A stretch of 41,163 nt of DNA from Symploca sp. SIO2E9 (GTDB taxonomy: Bacteria > Cyanobacteriota > Cyanobacteriia > Cyanobacteriales > Coleofasciculaceae), in contig JAAHGS010000010.1 of NCBI GenBank assembly GCA_010692645.1, positions 140,543-181,705 on the forward strand, read 5' to 3'. Positions 17,881 to 25,713 of the stretch are shown piece by piece. Each line of letters starts with the position of its first letter. The first letter of the stretch is position 1. The notes beneath the pieces are model-generated. The model was not told where the DNA came from and ran no database searches. It was given only the letters and a program-made list of their open reading frames with translations. Both the position numbers and the translations under genes were made by a program.

Positions 17881-18669
17881 ATGGCACAGAGCAAAGCACA
17901 TGATGACCCCATAATTTACAGTGCTAGAGGAAAAATTTGTGGGATCTATCGACCTAGTTCAAAAAACTTCCTCCAAGGTACCTTACTAACAGACGATGAT
18001 CTAGAGGTGCCAGCTCAAATATCTGATGATTTAGGTAAGCTTCTCAAAGCTAACCCTCATATCCTCGAACTTCCTCTAGTTTGGAAGTGCTACCCTCGTA
18101 CTCATCCACCTTTGTTGATGTTGGTTAAGTTAAAACTCAAAAACAGTAATTCCTTAGACTTGAGACGCAAGGGTGTAAATAAATTCCGCATAATTGGACA
18201 AGTAGCACGGATTAAAGGGCAATCTGTAACGGTGCTTCTCAAACGAAATCTAGAACTAGCAGAAGGAGAAGAAAACTCATTTACCCTGACAATCCAAGGA
18301 AGAATACCTGGTAGAGCTCTTGGTCAATTTTGGTACTTCACTGTACGGCGGCAAGGGTGGGACTGGAATATTATTAACGCGAATCCTGTCCCTAATGTTG
18401 AACAACCACTGGCAATGGGACCAATCCTAGTAGAGGAAAAAACAGCTGCTAGGGAAGTAAAGGCAAAAGTTGCAACACAAAGCAGCATAGAACTGTTGGA
18501 AGGTTTGAGTCAAGCAGCTTTAGCACGTCGGTTAAGTATTAGTTCCTCTACTATAGCGAAACACAGAGTTAGAGACACTTTTTCTGAATGGAGTCGCCAA
18601 AAAGATCCAGAAGGAATAGCCTGGTCGTATGACGAAAAAACTAAGAAATTTAAACCATTTAACTATTAG
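17881..18669 (+). CDS. Hypothetical protein with C-terminal helix-turn-helix
   Basis: I do not recognise the family of this 262-residue protein. The middle has beta-rich blocks (KFRIIGQVARIKGQSVTVLL and GQFWYFTVRRQGWDWNI) that could be an OB-like fold. The end has a plausible helix-turn-helix, LSQAALARRLSISSSTIAKH (about 208-227), followed by KDPEGIAWSYDEKTKKF. It lies 127 bp after recQ on the same strand and may be co-transcribed with it. The stop codon TAG is the first three bases of a mobile-repeat end (TAGACATCTCC), so the present C-terminus may be shaped by an insertion. Confidence 0.6.
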   Translation: MAQSKAHDDPIIYSARGKICGIYRPSSKNFLQGTLLTDDDLEVPAQISDDLGKLLKANPHILELPLVWKCYPRTHPPLLMLVKLKLKNSNSLDLRRKGVNKFRIIGQVARIKGQSVTVLLKRNLELAEGEENSFTLTIQGRIPGRALGQFWYFTVRRQGWDWNIINANPVPNVEQPLAMGPILVEEKTAAREVKAKVATQSSIELLEGLSQAALARRLSISSSTIAKHRVRDTFSEWSRQKDPEGIAWSYDEKTKKFKPFNY

Positions 18670-18827
18670 ACATCTCCTCAAAAAAAATTATAGCAGTCGC
18701 CACAGTTGTTAGGAGACTTTCTTGTTCCCTGTTCCCTTTAAATCAAAATAGGATGTCCTAACTGACATTTCCGTTGCTATAACTCCCGATGATACTGTGA
18801 CTGAATAGTAATTTATAGAGATGTCAA
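18667..18827. mobile_element. Diverged TAGACATCTCC element carrying a nested TATAGC element
   Basis: The outer ends are TAGACATCTCC at 18667 and GAGATGTCAA at 18818-18827, resembling the 71-bp MITE ends. The inside is mostly the 93-bp TATAGC copy E (18689-18781). This reads as one element inserted into another; the outer assignment is weaker than the inner one. Confidence 0.5.
18689..18781. mobile_element. TATAGC inverted-repeat element, copy E
   Basis: It begins TATAGCAGTCGCCACAGTTG and ends CTGACATTTCCGTTGCTATA, the inverse orientation of copies A and B, with one GTTCCCTGTTCCC core unit. It is the shortest full copy. Confidence 0.8.
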
Positions 18828-18931
18828 TTATTGATAATTTACTATTTATGGCAATAAACTATTAACAATGAACCATAAACCACCTACCTGTAGTAAGGCA
18901 GAGTATCCTTACAATCAGTTTTTAAAGTAGT

Positions 18932-19180
18932 ATGCCCAAGAAACAATCAAGTCAACAGCCACAGGAAAATGTATCTCCCCTGAGAAAACTGCGCGAACAA
19001 GCAAACCTGACTCAGGAGCAGTTATCAGTAAGGTTAGATGTTTCTACCTCAACACTTAGACGTTGGGAAAATGGGAATATTGAACCTGCAATGACTCACG
19101 AACAGTGGATTATTTTTTGTGAAGAAGTTGGCGTTCCTTTTGAAGAACTGCCTAACAAGCTTAATTTACGAGCAAAATAA
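18932..19180 (+). CDS. XRE-family helix-turn-helix protein
   Basis: This is an 82-residue single-domain DNA-binding protein. PLRKLREQANLTQEQLSVRL and the recognition helix VSTSTLRRWENGNIEP are textbook Cro/C1-type HTH. The C-terminal part, MTHEQWIIFCEEVGVPFEEL, completes the five-helix fold. There is no second domain, so it may act as a dimer or with a partner. It follows the HTH-tailed gene at 17881 by 260 bp of repeat DNA. No target is visible; no operator repeat is obvious in its leader. Confidence 0.85.
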   Translation: MPKKQSSQQPQENVSPLRKLREQANLTQEQLSVRLDVSTSTLRRWENGNIEPAMTHEQWIIFCEEVGVPFEELPNKLNLRAK

Positions 19181-19260
19181 GTCCAAATACAGTTTAAATA
19201 TTACTCTGTTGAGAAAGCCGGGTAGTATTTAAACGGTGGTAGTTTCCTTCATTTACTCCT

Positions 19261-19503
19261 CTATCCAAAATTTCGCTTATTAACTTTAATGTTCGTAAAG
19301 CGAATTTTGAAATTTTTGTTTTCAGTACTTAAATCAATTTCTAAAACTTCTATCTTACCTACATCACTAGTCACTCCTTCAAAAATAATTGATTGTTTTA
19401 ATAACACACCTTTGATCAGCTCCCTTTGAATGTAGTTATTCTCACTATAATTTCCCAATTTAATTTGTGTGACAATATACTCATTTCCAAAGCAATAGTA
19501 GAT
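19261..19503 (-). pseudogene. Decayed or truncated ORF of unknown function
   Basis: An open frame runs from 19503 to a stop at 19261 without an ATG; the only start-like codon is a TTG at 19458. The translation reads like protein on both sides of that TTG (FGNEYIVTQIKLG before it, IIFEGVTSDVGKIEVLEIDL after it), so the gene is likely missing its 5' end. I recognise no family. Confidence 0.35.
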
Positions 19504-19966
19504 TTAATACCCTAGACTTTTATTTATTGCAGTTTTCCACTTGGATGAAGTACAAAGTCTCTTATAATAGTTCTCGACTAAAAGTCAGTCCAGAAGAATA
19601 ATTTCTCCGCACCTGGGCATCTGAGCCTCTCCACCTCTCCCTTCAAGAAGACGTACTTCACTCAATTGAAAAGCACTATTCTATTCATTAGACATCTCCA
19701 GAAACCTCGATTTGGAAACGGTAGTATAAGGGTTCTAGCATAATTATTGGAGATGTCTATTAGAATTGTTCTTCATCCCTGGTTACTGTATAACTCAATA
19801 TAACTCAAGTTTGCAAGTTCAAATATACTAATTTAACGCTCAAACCCCCTTCCTCTAAAGGATATAGGGACATTGACTAAAGCCACTTTGAGTCAGGCAG
19901 TACTACAAAGTTTTTTTGTAACAAAGGTTAGCCTAGCTTAAAGCAGTAGCATTCCACTCCTAATTT
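19504..19966. other. Intergenic region with one MITE
   Basis: Apart from the 71-bp element at 19689-19759, no gene is visible. The end close to 19966 may hold 3' sequence of aroB, but I see no clear hairpin terminator. Confidence 0.5.
19689..19759. mobile_element. 71-bp MITE, TAGACATCTCCA family, copy 2
   Basis: It has the same length as copy 1 at 1329, the same 12-bp terminal inverted repeats, and four substitutions over the whole element. It is flanked by ATTA-like AT-rich bases. The similarity implies recent mobility. Confidence 0.8.
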
Positions 19967-21067
19967 TCAAGACACCAGCATTCCCTGTAGCACCTGCCGA
20001 ATCACATCAGCTGGCACTTGATCCGTCACAGTTACCTTACCAATCTCGGTAGGAAGCACAAATCGTACTTTCCCATCTTGAACCTTCTTATCCGTTTGCA
20101 GGGTATCAATAATTGCTTCAATCTCTAGCCCAGTAGGTAACTGAGTTGGTAATCTAGTTTTCTCAATCAGAGCATCTTGACGCTGGGCTTGAGTCTCCTG
20201 CCAAATCTGGAGTTCAACCGCGATTTTACCAGCTGCCACCATGCCAATGGCTACAGCTTCTCCATGATTAACTAACTTGTACCCTGTCAAGCTTTCCACC
20301 GCATGACCAATAGTATGACCATAATTAAGAATCGCTCTTAACCCAGCTTCTTTCTCATCCTTGCTGACGACATCAGCTTTAGCTTGGCAAGAACAGGAAA
20401 GGATTGTTGATAATAACTCCTCATCCAGATAGCGTCTTTGGTCAAGACGCCGAGACTCCTCTAGCTTAGTGAATAACTCAGTATCCCAGATAATGCCATA
20501 CTTGATTACCTCTGCCATTCCGGCACGAAATTCTCTAGGCGGAAGTGTTTTGAGCACCGAGGGATCAATTAAAACAAATCGCGGCTGATGAAAAGCCCCA
20601 ATCAAATTTTTCCCTTGTGGATGATTAACACCAGTCTTGCCACCAACAGAGGCATCAACCATCGCCAAAAGAGATGTAGGCACTTGTACAAAGTTAATCC
20701 CACGCAGCCAAGTGGCAGCAGCAAAACCAGTCATATCGCCAATTACTCCACCCCCCAAAGCAACCATAGTGGAGGAACGCTCTAAGCGATTTTGTAGGGC
20801 AATATCGTAGATTTTTTGTATGGATTTCGGAGTTTTATAGCGCTCACCAGCAGGGAGGGTGCAGCTAAATACTTCATACCCTGCTAACTTAAGAGCTTTG
20901 ATTGCTCGTTCTCCGTATCTGCGAAAAATTGCAGGATTAGACACCACTAAAACTTTTTTGCCTAGATTCAAGCGACTAATCCAAACGCCCAAATCGTCCA
21001 AGCTATCTGCTGCAATTGCAATCTCGTAGGCATGCTGCGGTAAATCAACGCTAATAACAGACTTCAT
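19967..21067 (-). CDS. aroB: 3-dehydroquinate synthase
   Basis: AroB converts DAHP to 3-dehydroquinate in the shikimate pathway, using NAD and a metal. The 366-residue protein has the NAD-binding block [18 protein letters not shown] and the catalytic stretch [20 protein letters not shown]. It also has the metal ligands in MAEVIKYG (Glu), [12 protein letters not shown] (His) and [10 protein letters not shown] (His). The length and the start at ATG 21067 are normal. It is monocistronic, as expected for scattered cyanobacterial shikimate genes, with an octamer repeat array upstream. Confidence 0.95.
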   Translation of the reverse strand: MKSVISVDLPQHAYEIAIAADSLDDLGVWISRLNLGKKVLVVSNPAIFRRYGERAIKALKLAGYEVFSCTLPAGERYKTPKSIQKIYDIALQNRLERSSTMVALGGGVIGDMTGFAAATWLRGINFVQVPTSLLAMVDASVGGKTGVNHPQGKNLIGAFHQPRFVLIDPSVLKTLPPREFRAGMAEVIKYGIIWDTELFTKLEESRRLDQRRYLDEELLSTILSCSCQAKADVVSKDEKEAGLRAILNYGHTIGHAVESLTGYKLVNHGEAVAIGMVAAGKIAVELQIWQETQAQRQDALIEKTRLPTQLPTGLEIEAIIDTLQTDKKVQDGKVRFVLPTEIGKVTVTDQVPADVIRQVLQGMLVS

Positions 21068-21204
21068 CTCACCTTTTCCCGAGTCGCTGTGGGCTGTAAG
21101 TTATTGTGCATCTAGCATTACACTTTCAACACACTTTCAACCGTTTCTAGAAAGGATCCTAGTAAGGAGTCAAGAGTTTAGGGCGGCAAATGGTTAATCA
21201 AAAT

Positions 21205-21284
21205 CATCTCCCCATCTCCCCATCTCCCCATCTCCCCATCTCCCCATCTCCCCATCTCCCCATCTCCCCATCTCCCCATCTATC
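21205..21284. repeat. CATCTCCC octamer tandem array
   Basis: About nine and a half perfect copies of an 8-bp unit lie in the 307-bp gap between aroB and the petL-like gene. Unit identity is nearly perfect, so copy number is probably variable. The unit recurs at 10533 and near 31355. Nothing else is seen in the gap except a ribosome-binding GGAGAG at 21360. Confidence 0.85.
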
Positions 21285-21374
21285 TAATTAGATCCAAGTT
21301 AAATGTGTGACAGTTCATTCTATCCCACAAGATGTTTCAATATACTTATGCAAGTTATTGGAGAGAAGCTTAAA

Positions 21375-21473
21375 ATGTTGTCTGGAGTCGTCGCCTACTT
21401 TTTAATCCTCGGTGGTGCCACAGCAGTTGCTCTAGGGCTATTTTTCACTCTAAAGGCTGTTAAATTGATATGA
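21375..21473 (+). CDS. petL: Cytochrome b6f complex subunit PetL-like peptide
   Basis: This 32-residue peptide begins MLSGVVAYF and ends FFTLKAVKLI, with a single hydrophobic helix in between. Size, topology and the basic ...AVKLI tail match PetL, the small stabilising subunit of cytochrome b6f in thylakoid membranes. GGAGAG lies 10 bp before the ATG. Its TGA stop overlaps the ATG of the next gene (ATGA), so the two are translationally coupled. The assignment rests on length, topology and tail, not on a long motif. Confidence 0.65.
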   Translation: MLSGVVAYFLILGGATAVALGLFFTLKAVKLI

Positions 21474-21979
21474 ACTACCTGATTGCTGTGCTCAACAACC
21501 GTATTGAGGCAGAAGAAGCCTACACTAGCTTAGAAAAACAAGGTTTACCCATGGAGCAAGTCTCGATTTTGGGTAAAGGTTATCAATCTGCCGATGAATT
21601 TGGTATGATCGACCCTAATTCACAGGCGAAAAAGCAAATCATGCAAATGGCATACTGGCTAATTCCTTTTGGATTTGCAGCTGGTTACACCTTTAATGTG
21701 ATCACTGCTATTGAAATTTTTCCCTGGGCAGGTAGTCTGGGCAACCACATTATCGGCGGCATTTTTGCCACAATTGCGGCGGCAATGGGCAGCTTTTTTG
21801 TCGGTGGCGGCGTTGGCTTGCTAAGTAGCAGTGGTGATGCCTTGCCTTACCGCAATCGCCTCAATCAAGGCAAATATCTGATTGTTGTCAAAGGTGCCGA
21901 GAGTTTGACTAAGCGAGCTACCCCCATTCTCAAACAATTCAATCCAGAGAATCTTCAAGGCTACGCCCAACCAGATTAG
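21470..21979 (+). CDS. Membrane protein with GSP17M-like N-terminus, coupled to petL
   Basis: The 169-residue protein starts with a ferredoxin-like segment (YLIAVLNNRIEAEEAYTSLE, then VSILGKGY) like general stress protein 17M. Two transmembrane helices follow at about 58-80 and 85-115 (GGIFATIAAAMGSFFVGGGV), and the C-terminal part has KYLIVVKGAES. The ATGA overlap with the petL-like peptide implies one transcript, so a thylakoid or b6f-linked role is an attractive inference, not shown. It is widely found in cyanobacteria as far as I recall. A hairpin follows the stop. Confidence 0.65.
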   Translation: MNYLIAVLNNRIEAEEAYTSLEKQGLPMEQVSILGKGYQSADEFGMIDPNSQAKKQIMQMAYWLIPFGFAAGYTFNVITAIEIFPWAGSLGNHIIGGIFATIAAAMGSFFVGGGVGLLSSSGDALPYRNRLNQGKYLIVVKGAESLTKRATPILKQFNPENLQGYAQPD

Positions 21980-21988
21980 TATTTATTG

Positions 21989-22019
21989 AGAATCTCCCGA
22001 TTAGTAGTCGGGAGATTCT
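21989..22019. terminator. Hairpin between the coupled pair and the S4 gene
   Basis: A perfect 12-bp stem, AGAATCTCCCGA and TCGGGAGATTCT, has a 7-nt loop. No run of T follows on either strand, so it may be an attenuating or mRNA-protecting structure instead of a classical terminator. Confidence 0.55.
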
Positions 22020-22046
22020 ACGGAAAAAACGCTGCATTACTTGAAA

Positions 22047-22826
22047 ATGTTGCCAAGGGAAGAACTTTTAAAAGGGGTTGAAAATCGAGAGTCTGTTGCC
22101 CGTGTCATTGATTTAACTGAACAGGCAATTAAGACTTGGGAAGTTGTCTTGACAGATTTTCTCTCACCACCAGTACTCATAGAAATTCAGCAGCAATTTA
22201 GTCGCTTGACAGAGGTTCAGTTGCTAGCTTGGGGGGGCTATCCCCAAGCAGAAAGGCAACGTTTGGCAATTGCTCGTGAAGAACTACCCCTCGACCAATC
22301 TCAGCTAGAATTGGCAGTTATAGATATTGCTGGTAACTTTCTGTTTGACACTGCCACTCACCGAGACTTTCTCGGTTCAATTCTGGGAAGTGGCTTAGTG
22401 CGAGAGAAAATAGGCGATATTATTGTCTTACCAGAAAGAGGTGCCCAAGCAATTGTGGTGCCAGATGTAGTGGAGTTTCTGGAAATTCACTTAACTCAGG
22501 TGCGCTCTGTACCTGTGACTACTCGCCGCCTTGACTTCAGCGAACTGAAAATTCGAGAACCTAAGAAAAAAGAAAGGACAACAGTAGAGGCTTCTATGCG
22601 CTTAGATGCAATTGCCTCTGCTGGTTTTGGTGTTTCCCGCAGCAAAATGGTCGATTTTATTAGTGCTGGCGATGTGCGGGTTAACTGGAAAGAAGTTAAA
22701 CAAGCTAGTTACCTTCTCAAGTCAGGAGACTTAATTTCTATTCGCGGCAAGGGAAGACTAGAAGTAGGGGAAGTAGCAATTACTAAAAAAGAACGATACC
22801 GTGTGCAGTTGACGAGCTTTAAGTAA
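22047..22826 (+). CDS. Photosystem II S4 domain protein
   Basis: This is a YlmH-like RNA-binding protein (TIGR03069 family) of photosynthetic organisms. The N-terminal region begins MLPREELLKGVENRESVARV and the middle has LAWGGYPQAERQRL and DFLGSILGSGLVREKIGDI, both typical. The C-terminal S4 domain starts at RLDAIASAGFGVSRSKMVDF with GDVRVNW and SGDLISIRGKGR. S4 domains bind structured RNA. The link to photosystem II is by family name only. I use ATG 22047 (259 residues); a TTG two codons earlier is possible. The stop codon lies in the first unit of a heptamer repeat. Confidence 0.9.
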   Translation: MLPREELLKGVENRESVARVIDLTEQAIKTWEVVLTDFLSPPVLIEIQQQFSRLTEVQLLAWGGYPQAERQRLAIAREELPLDQSQLELAVIDIAGNFLFDTATHRDFLGSILGSGLVREKIGDIIVLPERGAQAIVVPDVVEFLEIHLTQVRSVPVTTRRLDFSELKIREPKKKERTTVEASMRLDAIASAGFGVSRSKMVDFISAGDVRVNWKEVKQASYLLKSGDLISIRGKGRLEVGEVAITKKERYRVQLTSFK

Positions 22827-22860
22827 TAAGTAATAAGTAATAAGTAATAAGTAATAAGTA
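22821..22860. repeat. AGTAATA heptamer tandem repeat
   Basis: Between five and six units of AAGTAAT overlap the stop codon of the S4 protein gene. It is the inverse of the TTACTTA repeat before recQ. Confidence 0.85.
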
Positions 22861-22930
22861 AAGATGGAACAGGAAACAGGAAATTATAAAACTTATTAAT
22901 TAAAAAGTATTGGTGGCAAACATTTAGATG

Positions 22931-23050
22931 TATAGCAGCGCGCGCTGGTATGTTTACAAATTCAGGTAAAGAACAATTGCTAAAACCTTTGTTTGATAAG
23001 CTTTTCCATTCCCTGTTCCCCGTTCCCTGTTCCCAGCGCGCAGCGCTATA
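22931..23050. mobile_element. TATAGC element with GCGC-rich ends
   Basis: The terminal inverted repeats are TATAGCAGCGCGCGCTGG and, inverted, TATAGCGCTGCGCGCTGG. The centre includes TTCCCTGTTCCCC units like those in copies A and B. It ends 10 bp before the start of the next gene. Confidence 0.7.
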
Positions 23051-23060
23051 TCGATGTTAG

Positions 23061-24656
23061 ATGACGTGTTTAAATGGGCATTCTAAAGTTAGTGACTTGG
23101 TATCTTTAGATATGCAGCGTTTAAACAATCGTGCCTTTGAAATTCTGCACCAAGAACTTAATAAATGCTCAACTAATGATTCACTCGGTCAAGCAGAACT
23201 AGAAATTGTTCTTAATCGTTTAGAACAAATGCGATCGCAAACAGGCTCAGCTGCATCTTTGCAAGAGTTGCGAGAAGAGATTGTAGACCTATTTCCACAC
23301 TTCAGTGAAAACACTCTCCAAGAAGCGGCAAGAGCTAATCAAGCACCGGGACTGTGGAGTACAATTAAATGGACTGCTATTCTAGTTACTAGTGCCACTG
23401 GGGTAATTTGGGTACTGAATTTACCCTATCCGATGATTCGCTGGCCTGTTGCTAAAACTGCCCCAATTATACTGCTGCCCAGCTACATGAGCATGAACTA
23501 TCACTATCGTCAGGCAATTGCTATAGTTGAACAGGCAGATCAATTAGTTAACCAAGCTACTAGTGCAGCTGACTTTGGACTCGGTAGCAACAAAGCCAAG
23601 CAAGCACAAAAACATCTTGATGCCCTTCCAGTCTGGTTTTTAGGCTACTGGCCTAAATATACCTTTTGGCTTGGTTGGAAATTCACTCTTGATGAGTATA
23701 AACATGCTCGCACTACTATTGGGCGGATGGAAGCACAGCTTTTCCAAGAGAATAACGCCCAGACTCAGCTGACTCAAGCCGAACAAGCCCTTAAGAAGGC
23801 GAAAAAGCAGTACCAACAGGCACAGACAACGACACAACGGGAGCAAGCAATCATTTCCTGGCAGTCATCTATTGATGAACTCGAGCAAGTCCCACAAGCA
23901 ACATTAGCAGGGAAAACGGCAACAATCAAACTGCCAGCCTATAAGCGGGATTTTCAGCAAGTTGCTAGTCTAGCAGCAGCCAAAGAATTTGCTTCTCAGG
24001 CTCGAAAAGCTACTCAAGCAAAGCCTCAAACAGCAATTCAATGGCAACAAATAGCTAACCTCTGGCAACACGCTATTAACCAAGTTCAACAAATTCCCTT
24101 ACAAGATCCAAGCTATTTAGAAGCGCAAAGGCTACTTGCACAATACCAGAGCAACCTAGAAACTGTACTGGCAAAACAGAGAATTTTCCTTAATCCTCGT
24201 ACTGCTAACCTGATTGCAGCTGCCAAAAGTTTTGCTTGGGAAGCGGCAAAAGCAGCACAAAATCCTCCTCATCCTACTGCCAAGTGGAAACAAATTGAAG
24301 ACTTCTGGAAACAGGCAATAGAAAAACTCGAAAGAGTTTCACCAGAAGATTCTGGTTACACGCAAGCTCAAAAGTTACTGGCAAGCTACAAAGCTAACTT
24401 AGGACAAATCAAACTCCGCTATCAAGCTGAAGCTGATGCTACAAAAGCTCTAGAGCAGGCACAAAAGCAAATTGAAGGCTTACTAACTTCCACTCCTACT
24501 GAGGCTAACTCCGTTAATCGCAACCTTACCATCAGTAAGCTACACAACATAATCAATCAACTTGAAAAAGTGAAAAATGGCACCAGCGCTTATCCTCAAG
24601 CTCAACAATTACTATTAGCAGCAGACAAAAAACTCAAACAGCTTCAAGCTCAATAA
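23061..24656 (+). CDS. Membrane-anchored repeat protein of unknown function
   Basis: The 531-residue protein has a hydrophobic segment at about 105-145 (WTAILVTSATGVIWVLNL, then PIILLPSY). A long Gln/Ala-rich helical part follows with about three or four degenerate repeats. In each, W..A...L..V is followed about 20 residues later by Y..AQ.LL..Y..NL, for example near 295-350, 390-445 and 480-530. This looks like stacked helical pairs or coiled coil for protein contacts. Charged and Gln-rich composition argues for a periplasmic or cytoplasmic rod tethered to the membrane. I recall similar cyanobacterial proteins without known function. An internal ATG at 23112 is an alternative start. Confidence 0.65.
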   Translation: MTCLNGHSKVSDLVSLDMQRLNNRAFEILHQELNKCSTNDSLGQAELEIVLNRLEQMRSQTGSAASLQELREEIVDLFPHFSENTLQEAARANQAPGLWSTIKWTAILVTSATGVIWVLNLPYPMIRWPVAKTAPIILLPSYMSMNYHYRQAIAIVEQADQLVNQATSAADFGLGSNKAKQAQKHLDALPVWFLGYWPKYTFWLGWKFTLDEYKHARTTIGRMEAQLFQENNAQTQLTQAEQALKKAKKQYQQAQTTTQREQAIISWQSSIDELEQVPQATLAGKTATIKLPAYKRDFQQVASLAAAKEFASQARKATQAKPQTAIQWQQIANLWQHAINQVQQIPLQDPSYLEAQRLLAQYQSNLETVLAKQRIFLNPRTANLIAAAKSFAWEAAKAAQNPPHPTAKWKQIEDFWKQAIEKLERVSPEDSGYTQAQKLLASYKANLGQIKLRYQAEADATKALEQAQKQIEGLLTSTPTEANSVNRNLTISKLHNIINQLEKVKNGTSAYPQAQQLLLAADKKLKQLQAQ

Positions 24657-24706
24657 TAGAAAATTTTGCTTAAATCCTCTGTACTTTGAGCTGGAGGATA
24701 AGCATC

Positions 24707-24738
24707 AAAAAAAAGCCCCCTGCTTGAGGTAAGGAGCC
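24707..24738 (-). terminator. Terminator of the DUF4149-like gene
   Basis: On the minus strand GCTCC pairs with GGGGC across a 13-nt loop and is followed by eight T. It lies 27 bp past the stop of the gene at 24765. Confidence 0.65.
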
Positions 24739-24764
24739 TTAGCCATTTTTGTCTATAGTCTTGG

Positions 24765-25307
24765 TTATGCCCGAGTGCGGGAGTCGTAGTAACACCAACC
24801 AAGTACAACAGTCGCTGCTGCTAATTTAATCGCCTCTAGCAACCAGTAACCTTCATGCATCTCAATCATACCCGCAGGCATTCCACTTGCGGCTTCCCAA
24901 GGATTTAGCTGTAGTGCTAAAGCGCTCATCTGCGGCGTCATGATATAAGTATAAATAATGGCAATTGCCAGCAGAAGAACCGATAAGAAAATTGACCAGC
25001 GTCTGACACGACGATAAAGATTGGAAGTGCCACGCAGTGATAATAAACCTGCTAGGGTTACAGCAGCACAAAGCAACTCGATGCGATTAAAAATCCAGAA
25101 CATTGAATAGCCAGCTGTTGCAAAGCTACTTTGACTCATCATACCAGCAGCAGATAAACTGGGCATGATCACAAAGTCTAGAATTAGGCTGCCACTTAGC
25201 CAAAATCCTAGGGCAAACATTACCATCGTTCTCCATGGGAGTGCTTTTGAGCCAACCCCAGAAACAGCGTTCATCAAATTGCCTCTACTTTTACTTTGCG
25301 TCTCCAT
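24765..25307 (-). CDS. DUF4149-like four-helix membrane protein
   Basis: The 180-residue protein has four predicted membrane helices. They lie in TMVMFALGFWLSGSLILDFV (27-47), FWIFNRIELLCAAVTLAGLL (70-90), WSIFLSVLLLAIAIIYTYIM (105-124) and LLEAIKLAAATVVLGW (156-172). The arrangement, with a conserved MHEGYWLLEAIKL before the last helix, resembles the DUF4149 family (PF13664). The function is unknown. The first 25 residues are polar and not conserved-looking, so a start at Met12 is possible. The gene is convergent with the repeat protein gene. Confidence 0.6.
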   Translation of the reverse strand: METQSKSRGNLMNAVSGVGSKALPWRTMVMFALGFWLSGSLILDFVIMPSLSAAGMMSQSSFATAGYSMFWIFNRIELLCAAVTLAGLLSLRGTSNLYRRVRRWSIFLSVLLLAIAIIYTYIMTPQMSALALQLNPWEAASGMPAGMIEMHEGYWLLEAIKLAAATVVLGWCYYDSRTRA

Positions 25308-25713
25308 TCCAGCTTAGCTAATAGTTGGCACAAAAACTGTGAAGTATTTTATCAATTAGCTAGGTCGTAAATTTGTCAAAGCTTAATATTTTCTAAGTAA
25401 TTTTACCAGTTTTTTCCTGATAAAATTGGTGAGACTTTTTTCACCCCCCCGCTGAAAGTAGGGGGTTCTCACGCTCCCGCATTATTTTGATAGTCAATTC
25501 TAAGATATCCATTCAGTAGGCAAGACTTGGCAAGGGCGCTAGCAGAAAAACTGAATTGTTTAGAACCCTTGACTAGAGGGTAATTGCCTGTAGCATAGTT
25601 AGCTGCCGACATTCCCGGAAAAGCCACTGAATTAAACAGCGCTATCCGGTAATATCGGGTATTCTCTAAAGTCTTATGTACTAGGTAATCGTGCTAGTTA
25701 GACTCTCAGCATT
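25308..25713. other. Intergenic region with an IS605-like hairpin
   Basis: A hairpin at 25440-25468 (CACCCCCCCGC paired with GGGGG on a short loop) reads on the minus strand as GAACCCCC...GGGGGGTGAA. This resembles a degenerate IS605 right end. The rest is AT-rich and shows no gene or tRNA. Confidence 0.4.

Noticed and set aside
21205-21284. Possible CRISPR array
   Set aside because: The unit is 8 bp and contiguous, with no spacers; it is a simple tandem repeat.
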